Of a DNA stretch of 64,000 nucleotides, positions 13,052 to 27,949 are shown one piece after another. Position 1 is the stretch's first letter. The number at the start of each line of letters is the position of its first letter. Position numbers and translations under genes: made by a program. This stretch comes from Takakia lepidozioides (Eukaryota; Streptophyta; Takakiopsida; Takakiales; Takakiaceae). The notes below the pieces were generated by a model. That model saw nothing but the letters and a program-made list of their open reading frames with translations. It was not told the DNA's origin and made no database searches. The stretch is taken from positions 17,360,001 to 17,424,000 of the forward strand of contig CM060733.1 in assembly GCA_030704615.1 (NCBI GenBank), given 5' to 3'.

Positions 13052-14867
13052 CCTAAAGGTAGAAGGTGAACCTGCTTAGTTCAAATGACCCACCTGTACA
13101 AGACCCTTTTCATGGCTCCCTCAGCTCCGAACTGCTGCTCGATCTCTTTCGTGTGGGATATGCCCCCCTCCCTGGCGAACTCTCTGAAGAAATAGTTACT
13201 CCACGCTGTCGCCTTCCACTTTCTCAAGTAATCCTCCAGAGTATCTTCGGGCAAGGTCATCGTCCTCTTGTAAGCATTTAGCTGCTTCTCCAGCACCTGG
13301 TTTGCACGAGCTTCAATCTGTCAAGAGACGCAATCCTCAACGTTAGAGTCCTTGCTAGGGAAGATCCTTCTGTAAATACAAGATAAGACAGTCCACAAGA
13401 TTACCTGGCTCCAGTACGTGGCTTTGTGCAGCCATGTATCAAAAACTTGATCACTGAAGGGCTTGATGTGGCCAGTGTTTTCGTCTCTTTCCCCCTTAGG
13501 GAAGCAATATGTATCCTTCACTGTTGGGTCATAATTCCAAATCTCCAACCATTTAACTTTCTGCTCGGAATCCACCACTGCAGTTGACAGTCGATGCAGC
13601 TTTTCCTGTGTCATCCCTGGCTTGGTATTGTTGTTCCAGTGGTTCCTCACCTCGTTCAAGAATTGAGGCCCAAAGGCAAGGTCAGCTATTCTCAGCTCTT
13701 TCACAAAGGCGCTCATGATCTTCTTCCGAGTCTCATTCATCTTTAACTTCATTGCTTCAGCCACTCCCTTCGATGTTCTTATCCCCTCGGGGGTTGTGAA
13801 GTAGTACTCTGCTTTAGCCCTCTCCCGAACCTCCGCTATCTCTTGCTGCAAAAAGCAATCCGAAATCAGATAACAGAATAATTTGAATTGTACTAGAAAA
13901 TGGAAGTGCTTAGTGATGTTATACTAACCGTGTACACGTATTCCATGAATGCTCCCCTTGTCAGCTTGTACCATGTGTCCGACGTTTTGGAGGTCTGGCA
14001 TTTCGCGAAGGTTTCTGGGCTGAGGATGCTCTTGAATGTGTTGAGGGGCATTTGGCCAATATTCTGGATCCTGAACAGGGTGTGTACCAGGTTCGTTGTC
14101 ACATGGGTGGTCTCAGTTCCCCTGCCACAAGTAGTGGTATGTCATCACATGTCTAATATGATTCCCGAACACATAGATAAGGGAAAGAGTCAGGTTATTA
14201 TAGGAAAGACACTTACTTGTTCACGTCATGCATTGCTGTCAAGAGCGCAGTGATGTTTCCCTTGGGATCCAGCACCATTAAGGCCACACAATAGTACCAC
14301 TCCTCTTCAGTGCTGTGATACCTCGATATCATGTTCTGCCAGACAAGCAATCGGTGGTTGCCATCCCAGACATGGAACATCTTGCCTGAGAAAGGCTGGG
14401 TAACAAGCCTCTTGCAAATAATTGATTCAAACTCGTCATTGATACGTCGCCAAATTGGATCCCAGCCTCCAACAATGGTCTCGTCCACCAAAACTTCCCT
14501 GCCGTTGGCGTCACCCAACGAAACGTAAAACACATTTTGACCCTCTATGTAACCATGGCAAAAATCTTGTTCCAGCTTTGCAATGTCATTCGTGAGGGCT
14601 GGTCGGACGAACGACATGGAGATCAACCTGCATAGTGGGATCATTAATTTCCCCCCAGGAACGCCCATGGCCTTGATGACTTGGGCTAAGTTCACTTTCG
14701 AGAAGGACAACAGATCTTTCGCCCTGTCCTGGTATGGCCTGCCATCATCTTCCTCATCAACAACAACAAGTTCGTGCTCTTCATCTTCATCCTGCTCCAG
14801 GGGAACTCCTCTCCTTTTCTTCGTCAGCATTCAAAAAAAAAATTCTCCATGTAAAAGCAATGTCACA

Positions 14868-15534
14868 AATTGAGTGCGTTGACGCACGCAATTCTGAAGC
14901 CTCTGCAGACTCTACATCCTCTCTTCAAGTTGAAGAAATGCATGTGCATTGATCTCGGATATAAGAGACCCACACTCCAGAGAATGTCCTTCAGAACTAC
15001 CCCAGAAATTGCGTGCGTCAACGCACGCAATTTCGGTGGGTGCTATGAAATGTTTCTCGTGGATTTAAGACGATCTTTTTGTGCTCACACATTCAGGCAT
15101 TCAGATCTATTTAGAGCTCTGGATGTCCATCAGAGCACCCTCTGAAATTGAGTGCGTTGATGCACGCAATTTCTGGGGGTTCTCTTAGGAGTTCTCTCCA
15201 GAGCTTGTCGTAGCTGATATCAGGGACAAAATCATGCAGCCCATTTCCCTCCGTGATGGCTGCGTTTAGAGATATTGAGTGCATAAAATGGTTTTCAGAG
15301 CACCTCCAGAAATTGCGTGCGTTGACGCACGCAATTTTTTGGAGGTGCTCTCAAGGTCCTGCTCCCAACCCAGCCTCCTTTTCTTGTTCAGTGAACAAAG
15401 AGAATGAGTAAATGAAAAACTAGCAGAACACCCATCTGTGACACCTTGATCTACTTCACTCAACTCTGAAGTGGAAAAGACATGAATGCAGGGCATAAAA
15501 TTGCGTGCATCAAGGCATGAAATTGCGTGTGTGC
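14868..15534. repeat. Cluster of five family A palindromes in the first methyltransferase intron
   Basis: Members lie at 14868-14893, 14999-15041, 15137-15180, 15298-15350 and, degenerate, 15491-15534. The best core reads AATTGCGTGCGT, two bases, then its complement. Outer arms differ between members but pair within each one, for example GAGCACCTCC with GGAGGTGCTC in the 53-bp member at 15298. Spacing is about 130-165 bp and less regular than the array in copy 2. By the exon model they fall in intron 1 of the ParB-methyltransferase gene, close to the divergent start of the transposase. Confidence 0.85.
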
Positions 15535-15808
15535 CCTTCAATCTGCACCAAAAGAGAGGAAGAAAGATCATCACCTGTGGTCCTTTCGGGGGAGCACTCC
15601 CTGATGCCTTGGATGCAGTGGCACTGCCCGTCTGCGCAGCCTTCTTCCTCTTCAGCGTCGCCTCCTTCTCAACAACACTCTACCCCTTTGGCGTGGGTTC
15701 CTTTGCAACAGCGTCGGGCTCCTCTGTGTCCATATCATCTGTGTCGCTCTCTGATGGTGTTTCATCCCCTCCTTCGGCAGCCCCGACAGCCTGGTCCTGC
15801 ACAGTCAT

Positions 15809-15958
15809 GTGTTATGTTTCCAGGGCCGAACTCTCCTCTGTTATCCTGTCAGCTATTGATGAACGAAATCCACTCCGTTTGTAACAAGATGTCGCACGGA
15901 AGTCGTGGGCCTCTCCACTTTCGAGCTCCGTCTAGCTCGGAATTATTCGTCCTTCACC
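15809..15958. promoter_or_regulatory. Divergent intergenic region between the two element genes, copy 1
   Basis: About 150 bp separate the inferred methyltransferase Met (15808, minus) from the transposase Met (15959, plus, in the good context ACCATGG). If both starts are right, transcription signals of the two genes must be shared or overlap here. No TATA box is obvious, and this copy is decayed. Confidence 0.4.
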
Positions 15959-18879
15959 ATGGGTTTATCTGAAGCGGAGTTTTACTCTGTGGATAAACCT
16001 GTCCCTTTCTTGAAGGATGCCAATTCTAATGGTTATACAATTGCGGAGGAACATCTCCTGGCAACTCGTTTTGAGTACCAGATTGACACTGTTTTCCTCA
16101 AAAGAGAGGTCTACGATGTCGATGGGAAGTTGATCAAGTACTCATTTCAGAAACCGGATGAAAATTCTCTTATGAGTCAGTGGAGAGTGCCTCCAGGAAG
16201 ATACAGGGTTGTCGGAGCTCCTCGGCGGCAGTCCACTGGTTCGTATGTCTCCCCGGGAACTGCTGGTTTTGTTGCTCAAGAGAAAAGGAATAGCGTCGTG
16301 AAGACGGAGACCACTACTTCCACCCCAATAGTTGAGCTCTCAGACTCCTCCTCCGAGGACGTTGCCAGCATCCCAATTTTTGTGCAAACACCGCCTGTCG
16401 TCAAGCTGCAAGTGACACACCTCATCAGTGTCATTCCTAAACTGAAGTCAATGGGAGGAATGCCCGGTTTCCAAAGGGAATTGCGGGGGATTGACTGGGA
16501 GACTGTCCCAATTGAGCGTGTGGAGTTCATGCCGGATGTTTATGATGGGGATGTCGTCTTCGAGCTACCTCTACCTGGGCGGGATGGACCCGTCACGAGC
16601 CTCATGCAGGGAATGGACAAGAGAGGAGATGGACACCCGTGGTGCAGAACGAAAACATCCAATATCCAAAATCATGACAACCTTGTCTTCCGGAGAAGCC
16701 TGTGCAATGGGCACCTGATGTGCGAGAATTTGAATTGTAGGCATTTCCAGCGGTTGACGGTTCACAACCAGTACGAGTGGGAGGGTGTCGCCGAAAATTC
16801 ATTCAAACCCGGTGAAGCACCTCCAAGCTCCAACACTTTCGTTTGCAAGTTCTGCAAATGAGCGCCTTCCTGTCTGGCGGTGTGTGGAGCACGCAAGTAC
16901 TATGTTGTTCACCGTTTGAAAAACATGACTAGAGCCTGTGTACATTTCGGATTCCACAATCATCCTGTGGCGAAGGGGGATTGCAGGGAGAGTGTTCAAA
17001 CAGTATCCAAGTTGATAAGACAGGAGTATGAGAGCAATCCAATAGCCACCACCTCCGCAATTGTGCTTGGAGCAAGCAAAACTTTCCTGGAAAGCCATAT
17101 TCTGAGTGTAGGGGACTCTGTGGGCAGAGAGCTGGACGGGCATGCCTTGGACAATGTTATGGATCACTTCTCAACCTTGAGCTCACCGAACATTAGAAAC
17201 CAGGTGAATGCATTGAGGATGGGCTCTGCAAATAGAGGATATATTGATAACATTTTGGAATTGAAGTCTTGGAGCATGTACGACTACATTCAAGACAGCG
17301 TGTTCCCAGGTCAAGGATCCAACAAAGTGTACAATTTCAAAATTTCGACAGTCGGGGAGGGCAGCGGAGTGAGTCTTGTCAAGCGCATGCAAAAGGATGG
17401 CGATCTGCAGTACTGTTTCCTTATGTTTGATCACGTGAAACGAGTGAAAGACTGGACAACAACGTTGTGCATGTCCTGCGATCATCACGTTCCACCACAC
17501 CACATTTCGCTCAGCCATATTGTTAAACACTCCTTTGTCCAATGTCTGCTGTCGTGGGGTGTACCTATTTGTTCTTATGTGTGTTTTCCCTTTCTGCAGC
17601 ACTTGTCAATTGAGGAGATGGCGGACATGTCTCTTGCAATCTAGCAGAGACAGTGCACAATGCATGGTTGCAGCAGTCTGGAAAGCTGGGGCGGGATTTG
17701 TATCTGGCGACGGCAGATGATCTCATCTGAGCTCTGCAGCAACAAACGAGATATCGGGATTTCTTCAGGGGTGGCGTTGGTGGCAAAAGCCCTGACAAGT
17801 CTGAGTTGATGTTGCGAGCTGCAAAAAGATCGGGGGATCCAAACAAGATTGTCAGGGCTGTCAGCATGTGTGCGGAGGGAACTCCTCTGGTGTCCAGAGT
17901 TCCCCATCTGGAGGGCGAGGAGAGATTCGGGTCCTGTAAATGGAAATTGAACACCCCTCATGGGTTGGATGCAGACTTGCACAGGGCAGACAGGGACAAC
18001 TTCTCCATTCCGCGTGTTCCATTGCATGAGAGGTTCGTCTCTGGAATATCCAATGCGGAGCAACGTTTCTCACAAAGTATGCCAGCATTTCCCACTGTCA
18101 ATGAGTCCAGCGTGCTCTCGTCTGTGGTGGAGTCCACCTGCTCCGACAAAGTGTGGTACACAGAATGCACCAGAGCTGGGTCTCGAGTGAAGTGCTCCGC
18201 AATCAAAGCCACCAATCGTGAGAAGTGCAAGTCCTTCATATCCAGAGGCAGTGCTTGCACTCCGGCACCGACCTTCACCGGTTTGTTCTAGCCTTACGGG
18301 CAGCCAGTGGCGAAGAACCACAAATTCTGGTTCTGCGCTGACGACTGTGGTAGGTACGTGCGTAGGACCGTGCGACCATCAGTGGTCATGAAGCCTCCTC
18401 CACCGAGCGTTTGGCCTGTCAAGGTGGGGACATATCTCACAGGTCAGGAGATTGCAATGTTGGAGGAGGCAGGGTTCTCCTTTCAGCAAGAAGCCTCTGT
18501 GCGTGCAAGTGCTTCCATTTCAGGAAGTTCTAGAGTGCCACCAGCCAACCCAGATGCATGGCCAACAAAAAGAAATGGGAAGGTAGTACGTCATTTCCCT
18601 CCAACTGCCGAACACTTCGGTAAGGTGGAATCCACTTGAATGCTTCTAGGACGTGTTGCAGGCACTACGGAAGTTGCAGATCCCGGGTATGGTCGGATCT
18701 ACACTATGATGACCTCTACATCTGCTATCCATGACAGATTCTACGACATCACAGTTTCAAATTTCCCCAACTGCACCTGTCCTGATTTTGTTGGCATACT
18801 TTCAACAAGTTTGGGAAAGAGAGGCAAATTTGTACCCTGCAAGCATCTTTATTTTATCGTCTTGAACAATGATTTGTGA
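15959..18879 (+). pseudogene. MULE-like transposase with SWIM zinc finger, copy 1 (broken)
   Basis: Homologous along its length to the copy at 56749-60355. The order is an N-terminal region starting MGLSEAEFYSVDK, an acidic Ser-rich segment, GDGHPWCRTKTSN, a Cys-rich zinc-like stretch (MCENLNCRHF, VCKFCK, CLAVCGARKYYVVH), SWSMYDYIQDSVFPGQGS, then FDHVKRV with the first catalytic Asp. The rest of the catalytic core, including the second Asp box, is missing and replaced by about 170-190 bp of foreign DNA (17455-17636). The protein resumes with NLAETVHNAW and continues to PAPTFTG and a SWIM motif (CTCPDF to CKHLYF, 18772-18850). Further breaks are TGA at 16859-16861, a stop near 17727, TAG near 18290 and TGA near 18637. 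The start at 15959 is preferred over 15905 because of its context and the length of the homologous copy. Not functional. Confidence 0.85.
17465..17560 (-). pseudogene. PPR fragment inside the transposase relic
   Basis: The minus strand reads GVFNNMAERNVVWWNVMIAG, an almost textbook segment of a plant PLS-type pentatricopeptide repeat (organellar RNA-binding protein family). It sits, in antisense orientation, exactly where the catalytic core of the transposase is missing. It is too short to act as a gene. Capture of host gene pieces is well known for MULEs (Pack-MULEs), though here the piece lies inside the transposase itself. Confidence 0.65.
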
Positions 18880-19344
18880 TCCCAAACGCGACATCTTCAT
18901 TCACCAGGCCACCATGAGTTTCAACGAGGTGAATACACTTATGCAGCGGGATAGAAGCACATAGGGAGAAGCTGACTTTCGTCCAATGCAATTTCCATGA
19001 CTGAGGAATGTGCGCCATTTTAGTAGTGTGATCAATGCAAAATAAATGGGATGGATAAGCATGCATCGACATGTTTCCGATTTCCCATTTCCAGTGTTTT
19101 CGTTTCCTATTTACCCTTAATGAATGCCACGGCTATAGGTCCCTCGGCTATAGGCGCTACATGTTTCTGTGGACATAGCGTCCGCCACGTTGGCCAAATC
19201 CCACGTGGACATGTGGACTGCCATATAGGCATGTTGACTGCCACATCATGTTGTTCACTGCCATGTCAGCACGCTCATGCCACATCACCCTCACGCTCAC
19301 GCCACATCAGCTGCTGGTCCCCTACTCACACGGTAGCGTCGTTG
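18880..19344. other. Right flank of composite copy 1, no gene seen
   Basis: Non-coding. It carries repeated GCCACATCA / GCCATGTCA-like motifs (about 19215-19310) and two GGCTATAGG motifs near 19131-19155. It probably includes the right end of the element; LINE similarity restarts at about 19345. Confidence 0.4.
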
Positions 19345-21308
19345 CAGACCTTCTGCCTTGCCACCGGGTTTAAAGTCAATTGGGGGGAAATCGGTCGGCA
19401 TTCTCTCTATCTTGCAGGCGGGAGCCACAGCATATCACTGCCTTCCTTGGGGAGAGGATTTTCAACTGACCTGGTTGAAGGAAGGAGAATCTCATAAGCT
19501 ACTGGGCTATCAAGTGGGTCATAACCTGTCCCCACATAATAGGATGAAGGAGGTCATTTCCAAGCTTAAAAAAAAGCTCGCTTTTTGGAGCTCTGGTGAA
19601 CCAGGTATTGTTAGCTACTAAATGGTTCTACTCAGCGGTTTGGAACCCTGGTGCAGCTATCACAAAGGAAATCAAAGCCCTCGCCCGCAATTTTCTCTGG
19701 GGTGCCACAGCCGCATCGCCAGTCAGGCGTGCCCAGGTCTCTTGGGATCAACTGTGCCAGAAAAAAAAAGCAAAAGAGGTTTAGGGATAATTGTCCCAGG
19801 GAAACAAATGCAAGCACTGTTGGCCAAGTGGGTCACTAGGGCAATCACACATACAAGCAGTCCCTGGAGCAAACTGGTGCAACCCAATCTAATGGGCTCA
19901 ATACCTAACACCTTCCCCCTATGGGCACAGTCACTCAGGTGGATAGTGCAGGGGCGAAACGCAAAAGCAAATTTGGGCTCTTGTGTGTGGAAAACCATCT
20001 GGAAGGCATGGCAGGCTATGAGAGGGTGGCTCACTCAGAGAATGCTTGCAACTACCCATGAGTGTCAAAGACAGCCACTGTTCGCAAACTACAATATCAT
20101 AATGGACTCTGTTGTGCTCATTGACCAAGCCCCAAGGTGGGCTTTCTGTGAAAGCCATGGGTTCACCCACTTAGCCAATACCAGGGCAAACAATCAATTC
20201 CTATCAGAAGCTGAGGTAGCCACGGTTGTGGGATCAAGAAGAGCTAGGGCTTGGGGCTCTATTGTGTCAAACATACCAGATTACATGCTTCCTCTGCTGG
20301 ATGTGTCAAATTCCAGCGACAGTATCCCAGGATGGATGGCTTCTCTCAATGAAAACACTCCACTCGTGATTCTGGTGCTGGCTTTCAGAGATGGATTGGC
20401 TTTTGGTCTAAAATTCCAAACTGACATTGAAGGCAACCTTTTCTATCGGGGCTTTACGGAGACAGATAAAAAACACCTGGTTCCTATCAGGGTTTTGGAT
20501 GCCAAAGGTTTTATCAACCCAACACCCCCCCAAGGGCAAGGTGTCCAGTGGGCAATCATACAATGCTTTTGTATGGTTCCTTAAATGCCCACTGGCAGAT
20601 CTGCAGTTCGACCCGGGGGAGTGGAAGTGGATGGATAAAAAACACTCCCCCTATTTCGCTTACATGGTGAAATTGGGGTACAACCTCCTTGACCCTACCA
20701 GATCCTTTCTTACCAAGTGGTGCACAAAGTGGCCGAATTACCATCTATCTCAATCTAACTGGAACAGGATCTGGAAAGAAATATGGAGGAAAGACCGATC
20801 GGCGAAGGTATCTGGTTTTTTATGGAGACCGGCGCACAGGATTCTGCCTGTCAGATTTAAAACCCATGAAGACCAGCCCCTTTGCAATACGGAACCAGAG
20901 ACGATTGAGCACTCCCTCCTCTTTTGCAATATGTCTAGGGGTGTCTGGCGGATTGTTCTCTCTTTCTACTCTATTTGGACTCCCCTCCCCTCCCCCCCTC
21001 CTCCTCTCCTGCTGCTTCTCAATTTCGTGGATGCAGGATCTCAGCTCTCCTGCCCCGTGTGGGCCGCCCTGAGAGCACTAACACTATGGAATTTGTGGAA
21101 AATGCGTTGTGCTTGGGTGTATGAGAGGAAACCCCCCAGTGGCAGATCTGTATTGTTTCGTACATATCAAGACCTGCTAACTGAGGGAAGGAAGGCTTTC
21201 GAAACTGTGTGTGCAGCTCTTCCTAGAACTTCAGAACAGCGGGGGAGGCAGCTACTTCAAGCTTTCAAACACACCTGGGGCAAAAACAACTTGCTCGGGG
21301 GATGCTGA
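19345..21308 (+). pseudogene. LINE ORF2, 3' part: RT end, connector and zf-RVT
   Basis: It begins with LQTFCLATGFKVNWGK, the RT block just after the YADD box, and continues with the LGYQVG and MKEVISKLKKKLAFW region in a shifted frame. VLLATKWFYSAVWNPG and IKALARNFLWGA follow, then GLGI. The zf-RVT segment in the last 290-residue frame (20427-21308) reads KVSGFLWRPAHRILPVRFKT, CNTEPETIEHSLLFC and VWRIV, with zinc ligands in the usual order. Frame changes near 19400, 19620, 19785 and 20560 disable it. The 3' untranslated part runs to a poly-A stretch at about 21842-21853. Confidence 0.85.
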
Positions 21309-21853
21309 CATTCCAAGTAAATTTTGTGTCGGTAACACTTGTCAGCTCAAATTCTGATACCTCTGTTCTTATTGGAAGATCTCTATGGACCACTGTGGTT
21401 CATCGTCACATCACTCCAGCAACACCTACCAAGCACCTTCAAGGCCTGGCGTCTTTCAAGGCTGCCTTCACCCCCGGGGCTTGCAACTGCTTCAGCTCCA
21501 GCTTCAGCTCCAACTCTCTCTGTCTGTTTGCACGCTATCTCATGGACTTCTCTATATGGTTCTATAGTGATAGCAGTAGTTTTCGCTCGGCCTTGATGCC
21601 TTACTGCTGATTACTTAGGCAGTCCAGAGACCTCATAGACTCCTTTTGCCCTACTGTACTTCGCACTTTACCACTGACTTCAACCTGCCTCTCCCTGCTC
21701 CCTCGCTTGCTCAGTAAGCTTGTTTGCTAAGATTTCGGGGTAGTTTCCCCTCCGTTAGCCTTCACGGCCTGGTATTTTTTCCACTTCTGTAAAACTCTTC
21801 TTTATTAATTTGATCAGAAAGGCCTCTATTCTCGTTCCTCTAAAAAAAAAAAA

Positions 21854-23685
21854 TAATAAAGTATAGGAATTGAAGTGGGGGATGATGGTTGTTGAGTACG
21901 TAGGAAGATACGGAGGGGTTGAGTGGAGGAGTGAGTTGTGATGCATGCCCAGTGCAAAGCTTGGCATGTGTGTACAGCCCCAGCAGGGAGTGAGCCAGGC
22001 CCTTTCCACCCCATGTCTGCTTTCACACTCCCGCAAACCACAAAGCCTTTCACTGCAGTTCGACAGATCTCCGCATGCGGCCTATCTTGCTCGCGCCCCC
22101 TCTTTTCTTGCCTCGGCGCAGCCGATATCAATGGCAGAGCACTTGCTAATTCCAATATCACTTGTTGAGTGGGAGTGACTTGTTGCTTAAAGCACTCCTA
22201 ACTCACTTCATCTGTTGCTGCCCATTGTCGCATAGGAATCCGTTGCCAAGAAAGAGCTTTCGAAACGAGAACGAGTTTTGAGTGAGAGTAGGAGTACAAG
22301 CACAGGCCCAACCCAATCAAATTGATATTATGAAGTGTAAGTTTATAGTGCCTCATCCTCTTTACAAGCATGCTAACTGTGTCGTACTAATATGTAGTGC
22401 AAGCACCAGAAGAACTGCACATGACTAGCTCCACTTTGTGGCTGTGCAGTGTGGTGGCACTTAGGGAGATTGATCCCATCCCCACTACATAAAAACCAAA
22501 GTCAAGTTCATCGTTCTCCCCTCTCACCTACAGGGTTTAAATCCTGGGAAATAGTCGCATGGAACTCTGCCCAGAACAGGTAAAATGAAAGGGAGAGACT
22601 GTTGGGGACTGATTCATTGTTGGTGACTAGCCCTGAATGTGGTGGGGTTTTGGCACTCAACTGTAGCAGACTCTGGGATCCACTGACCCATCTGCGTGCG
22701 TAATTCCCTGTGGACCGCACTATCACCTGCAAAAAAATCCCATACAAGTGGGGTTTTGAGCCTACCCCATTATAGTGGCAGATGCCATAGCTTGACCTTC
22801 CCCTTGGAAAGTGGGCACCATAAAGTGTCAAACTGAGCTAGACTCAGACTGGATATTTAATTCCCATTTCTGGACATGAAGTGAAAATTGCTCTTAAGCT
22901 TGTAGCCAGGTGAGAAAGAAGAAAACGAAAAGGACAAATCATCAAGACCAACTGCATTGTAGTATCCTTTCCCTATCATACTGATACTTCACTGTAAGAG
23001 GAGTCTTAGCTGTGGCTGCTGGTTCCAGAAATCACTTGTTTCATGTGATGCACTGATGTCAGTGGGGGAAAGGTGGATTGGCGGGGTGGAAAACAAGGAA
23101 GAGAAACAGAGATGGAAAATATAAATCATCCTTATTAAACCCATGACAGAGACCCAAGCCCAGTTTACAGAGACAGACAGACAGACAGAGCAAGAAGGAG
23201 AGAGATCACCTTCTGAACTAGGAGGGTGCCCATGCCTCCATGCTTTCTATGAGCTTCTGCAGCAGGCACATCAGCATAGATAATGAGAGCTCACACAGAA
23301 TCCCATGGCATAAACAACTCTCCCTACCCACAGTTTATCATCTTGTCTCTCTCACTTTTTGCCCATCTTTCTGAGTGCAAGGTGCAACCTCAAGGAAACT
23401 TTACAACTGAGGGGGCACACATCCCCAACCTACCAACCATTTCAGTCAAAGGAAAGCTGAGGTATCCACTGTGAACAGCGCACAAGACCAAGGTTTGCCA
23501 GTGGGTTGATTACAATTCCCACAAGAAAAAATGGTTACAATGTGGGTTAATACAAAAACTCCACTTCCTCTCCAGAGACAACCTAACACTCTTCACTTTT
23601 CAATGGTGACTTCACCCTAGAGCACTTTATATTCCTACTTCTCATCTACCATCTACCTGTCTCTCCTATGGTGCATTGATGAAGC
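21854..23685. other. Intergenic between LINE and BiP
   Basis: No gene seen. The right end includes the 3' untranslated region of BiP. Around 22538 the motif GGGTTTAAATCC resembles a polymerase III B box, so a decayed SINE is possible. A (GACA)n run lies near 23172. Confidence 0.4.
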
Positions 23686-27219
<3,534 letters not shown>

Positions 27220-27495
27220 GGCTGCGCTCTCCCAGAGAAAACCAAGCCCCCGGCCTTCTTCTTGATATCTACAAATCCCGCTCACCTCCAGCAACGAAAT
27301 AAACCGCACCAACACAATACAGCACAGATGCGCAAGGAAGAGAAGATGTCGCAGAGTAGCAGCCACTCCACCGGTCAGACCGCGCGCAGATCAAATGCAG
27401 CACACACACACACAAAGACAAGAGCCTTGCATTGCCAGGGCCGCGTCTCCAGACTCTATATCCCTCTTCTCTCTCGCCTGAACCGAGTGCTGCTG

Positions 27496-27737
27496 CCACG
27501 CCAATATGGCCACGTGTTGTCCATCTATTAGCCCTAAGCACCCCCGCTCGAAATACACGACTCTGATTGGCCGAGACACAACAGCAAGACGCACAAGTGA
27601 CGCTATTTTGTCATCCCCAATTTTACATACACAAAACAAAACTAAGGGCTGATCCACGTGACACCTCATTTTGGACATGTGGCTATTTTATTGGCTGTAT
27701 CGAGGTCCCAGCTAAAAATTTGATTTCTCATTGGTCC
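27496..27737 (-). promoter_or_regulatory. Candidate BiP promoter elements (G-box and CCAAT)
   Basis: Upstream of the BiP start there are two CACGTG cores (27511-27516 and 27655-27660) and, read on the gene strand, CCAAT boxes at 27572-27568, 27694-27690 and 27734-27730. One further CCAAT lies on the plus strand at 27501. Plant BiP genes are induced by unfolded proteins through bZIP factors that bind CACG-containing elements near CCAAT boxes (ERSE, UPRE). The exact ERSE spacing is not met here, so this is a candidate only. Confidence 0.35.
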
Positions 27738-27949
27738 GCACTGCGCGGTGGTTTTCGGTTGGCGAAACCGGCAGGCGGAGCCGCCGGCCGGCGACGCGCC
27801 CACGATTGCCGTTGTCGTCGACTTGGGATGCGTTTCCGCGTCGATGGATGATTAATGTTTGTCTCTGTGGATGACATCCATGGTATTGTGGAGTTTGCTG
27901 CGTGGGGGACTTGGGAATAAAATGTAACATTGTGAAAATATTAGTGCGT

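Larger units (their letters stand above)
11016..15808 (-). pseudogene. ParB-like domain fused to a beta-class N4/N6 DNA methyltransferase
   Basis: Exons inferred from GT-AG signals and phase: 15808-15575, 14818-14217, 14121-13929, 13845-13405, 13317-13094, 12735-12144, 12059-11738, 11575-11290 and 11209-11016. Exon 1 is acidic and low-complexity. Exon 2 has PLCRLISMSFVRPAL and FHVWDGNHRLLVW (14365-14330), the ParB/sulfiredoxin-fold signature. A Lys/Gly linker near 12400 precedes the methyltransferase. There ADMVIVDIPD (11993) stands where DPPY (motif IV) belongs, followed by SDGGVLVM, GIKIIKTWNGVNSLYLTN and then motif I as HIVDLTLGTG, split by an intron before ASYHACKARGRHLFGMD. The IV-before-I order is that of beta-class amino-methyltransferases. 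Breaks: TAG at 15680-15682, frame changes near 12672 and 11920, TGA near 12485. The break positions and the degenerate DPPY box argue that this copy is dead. ParB-methyltransferase fusions are known from bacteria and phages. Confidence 0.72.
9706..19344. mobile_element. Composite element copy 1: SWIM transposase plus ParB-methyltransferase, decayed
   Basis: This interval separates the two LINE halves. It contains a MULE-like transposase gene on the plus strand (15959-18879) and a ParB-like/DNA methyltransferase gene on the minus strand (11016-15808), whose start codons lie only about 150 bp apart and point away from each other. Eight palindromes of one family lie in and around methyltransferase introns. 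The left end (about 9765-9890) carries several GGATGAAT-type repeats. The right end (about 19125-19160) has two GGCTATAGG motifs. Clear terminal inverted repeats or a target duplication were not found by eye, so the exact borders are approximate. Confidence 0.55.
6899..21853 (+). mobile_element. LINE (L1-like) split by a 9.6 kb stretch
   Basis: Two LINE parts lie on the plus strand in the correct order. The 5' part (7789-9705) holds the AP-endonuclease and the N-terminal half of the reverse transcriptase. The 3' part (19345-21308) holds the end of the RT, the connector and a zf-RVT zinc region, followed by a poly-A run at about 21842. The protein order is continuous except that roughly 150 residues including the YADD catalytic box are absent at the junction. 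The intervening 9706-19344 is the composite element described separately. A single LINE broken by an insertion with local deletion fits best; two independent fragments are possible. No target-site duplication could be fixed. Confidence 0.6.

Noticed and set aside
15486-15884. Plus-strand frame of 132 residues
   Set aside because: It is antisense to the acidic first exon of the methyltransferase gene, and its Ser/Ala-rich composition is the mirror of Asp/Glu codons.
22508-22831. 107-residue minus-strand frame
   Set aside because: Low-complexity and without homology; it lies in DNA resembling repeat sequence.
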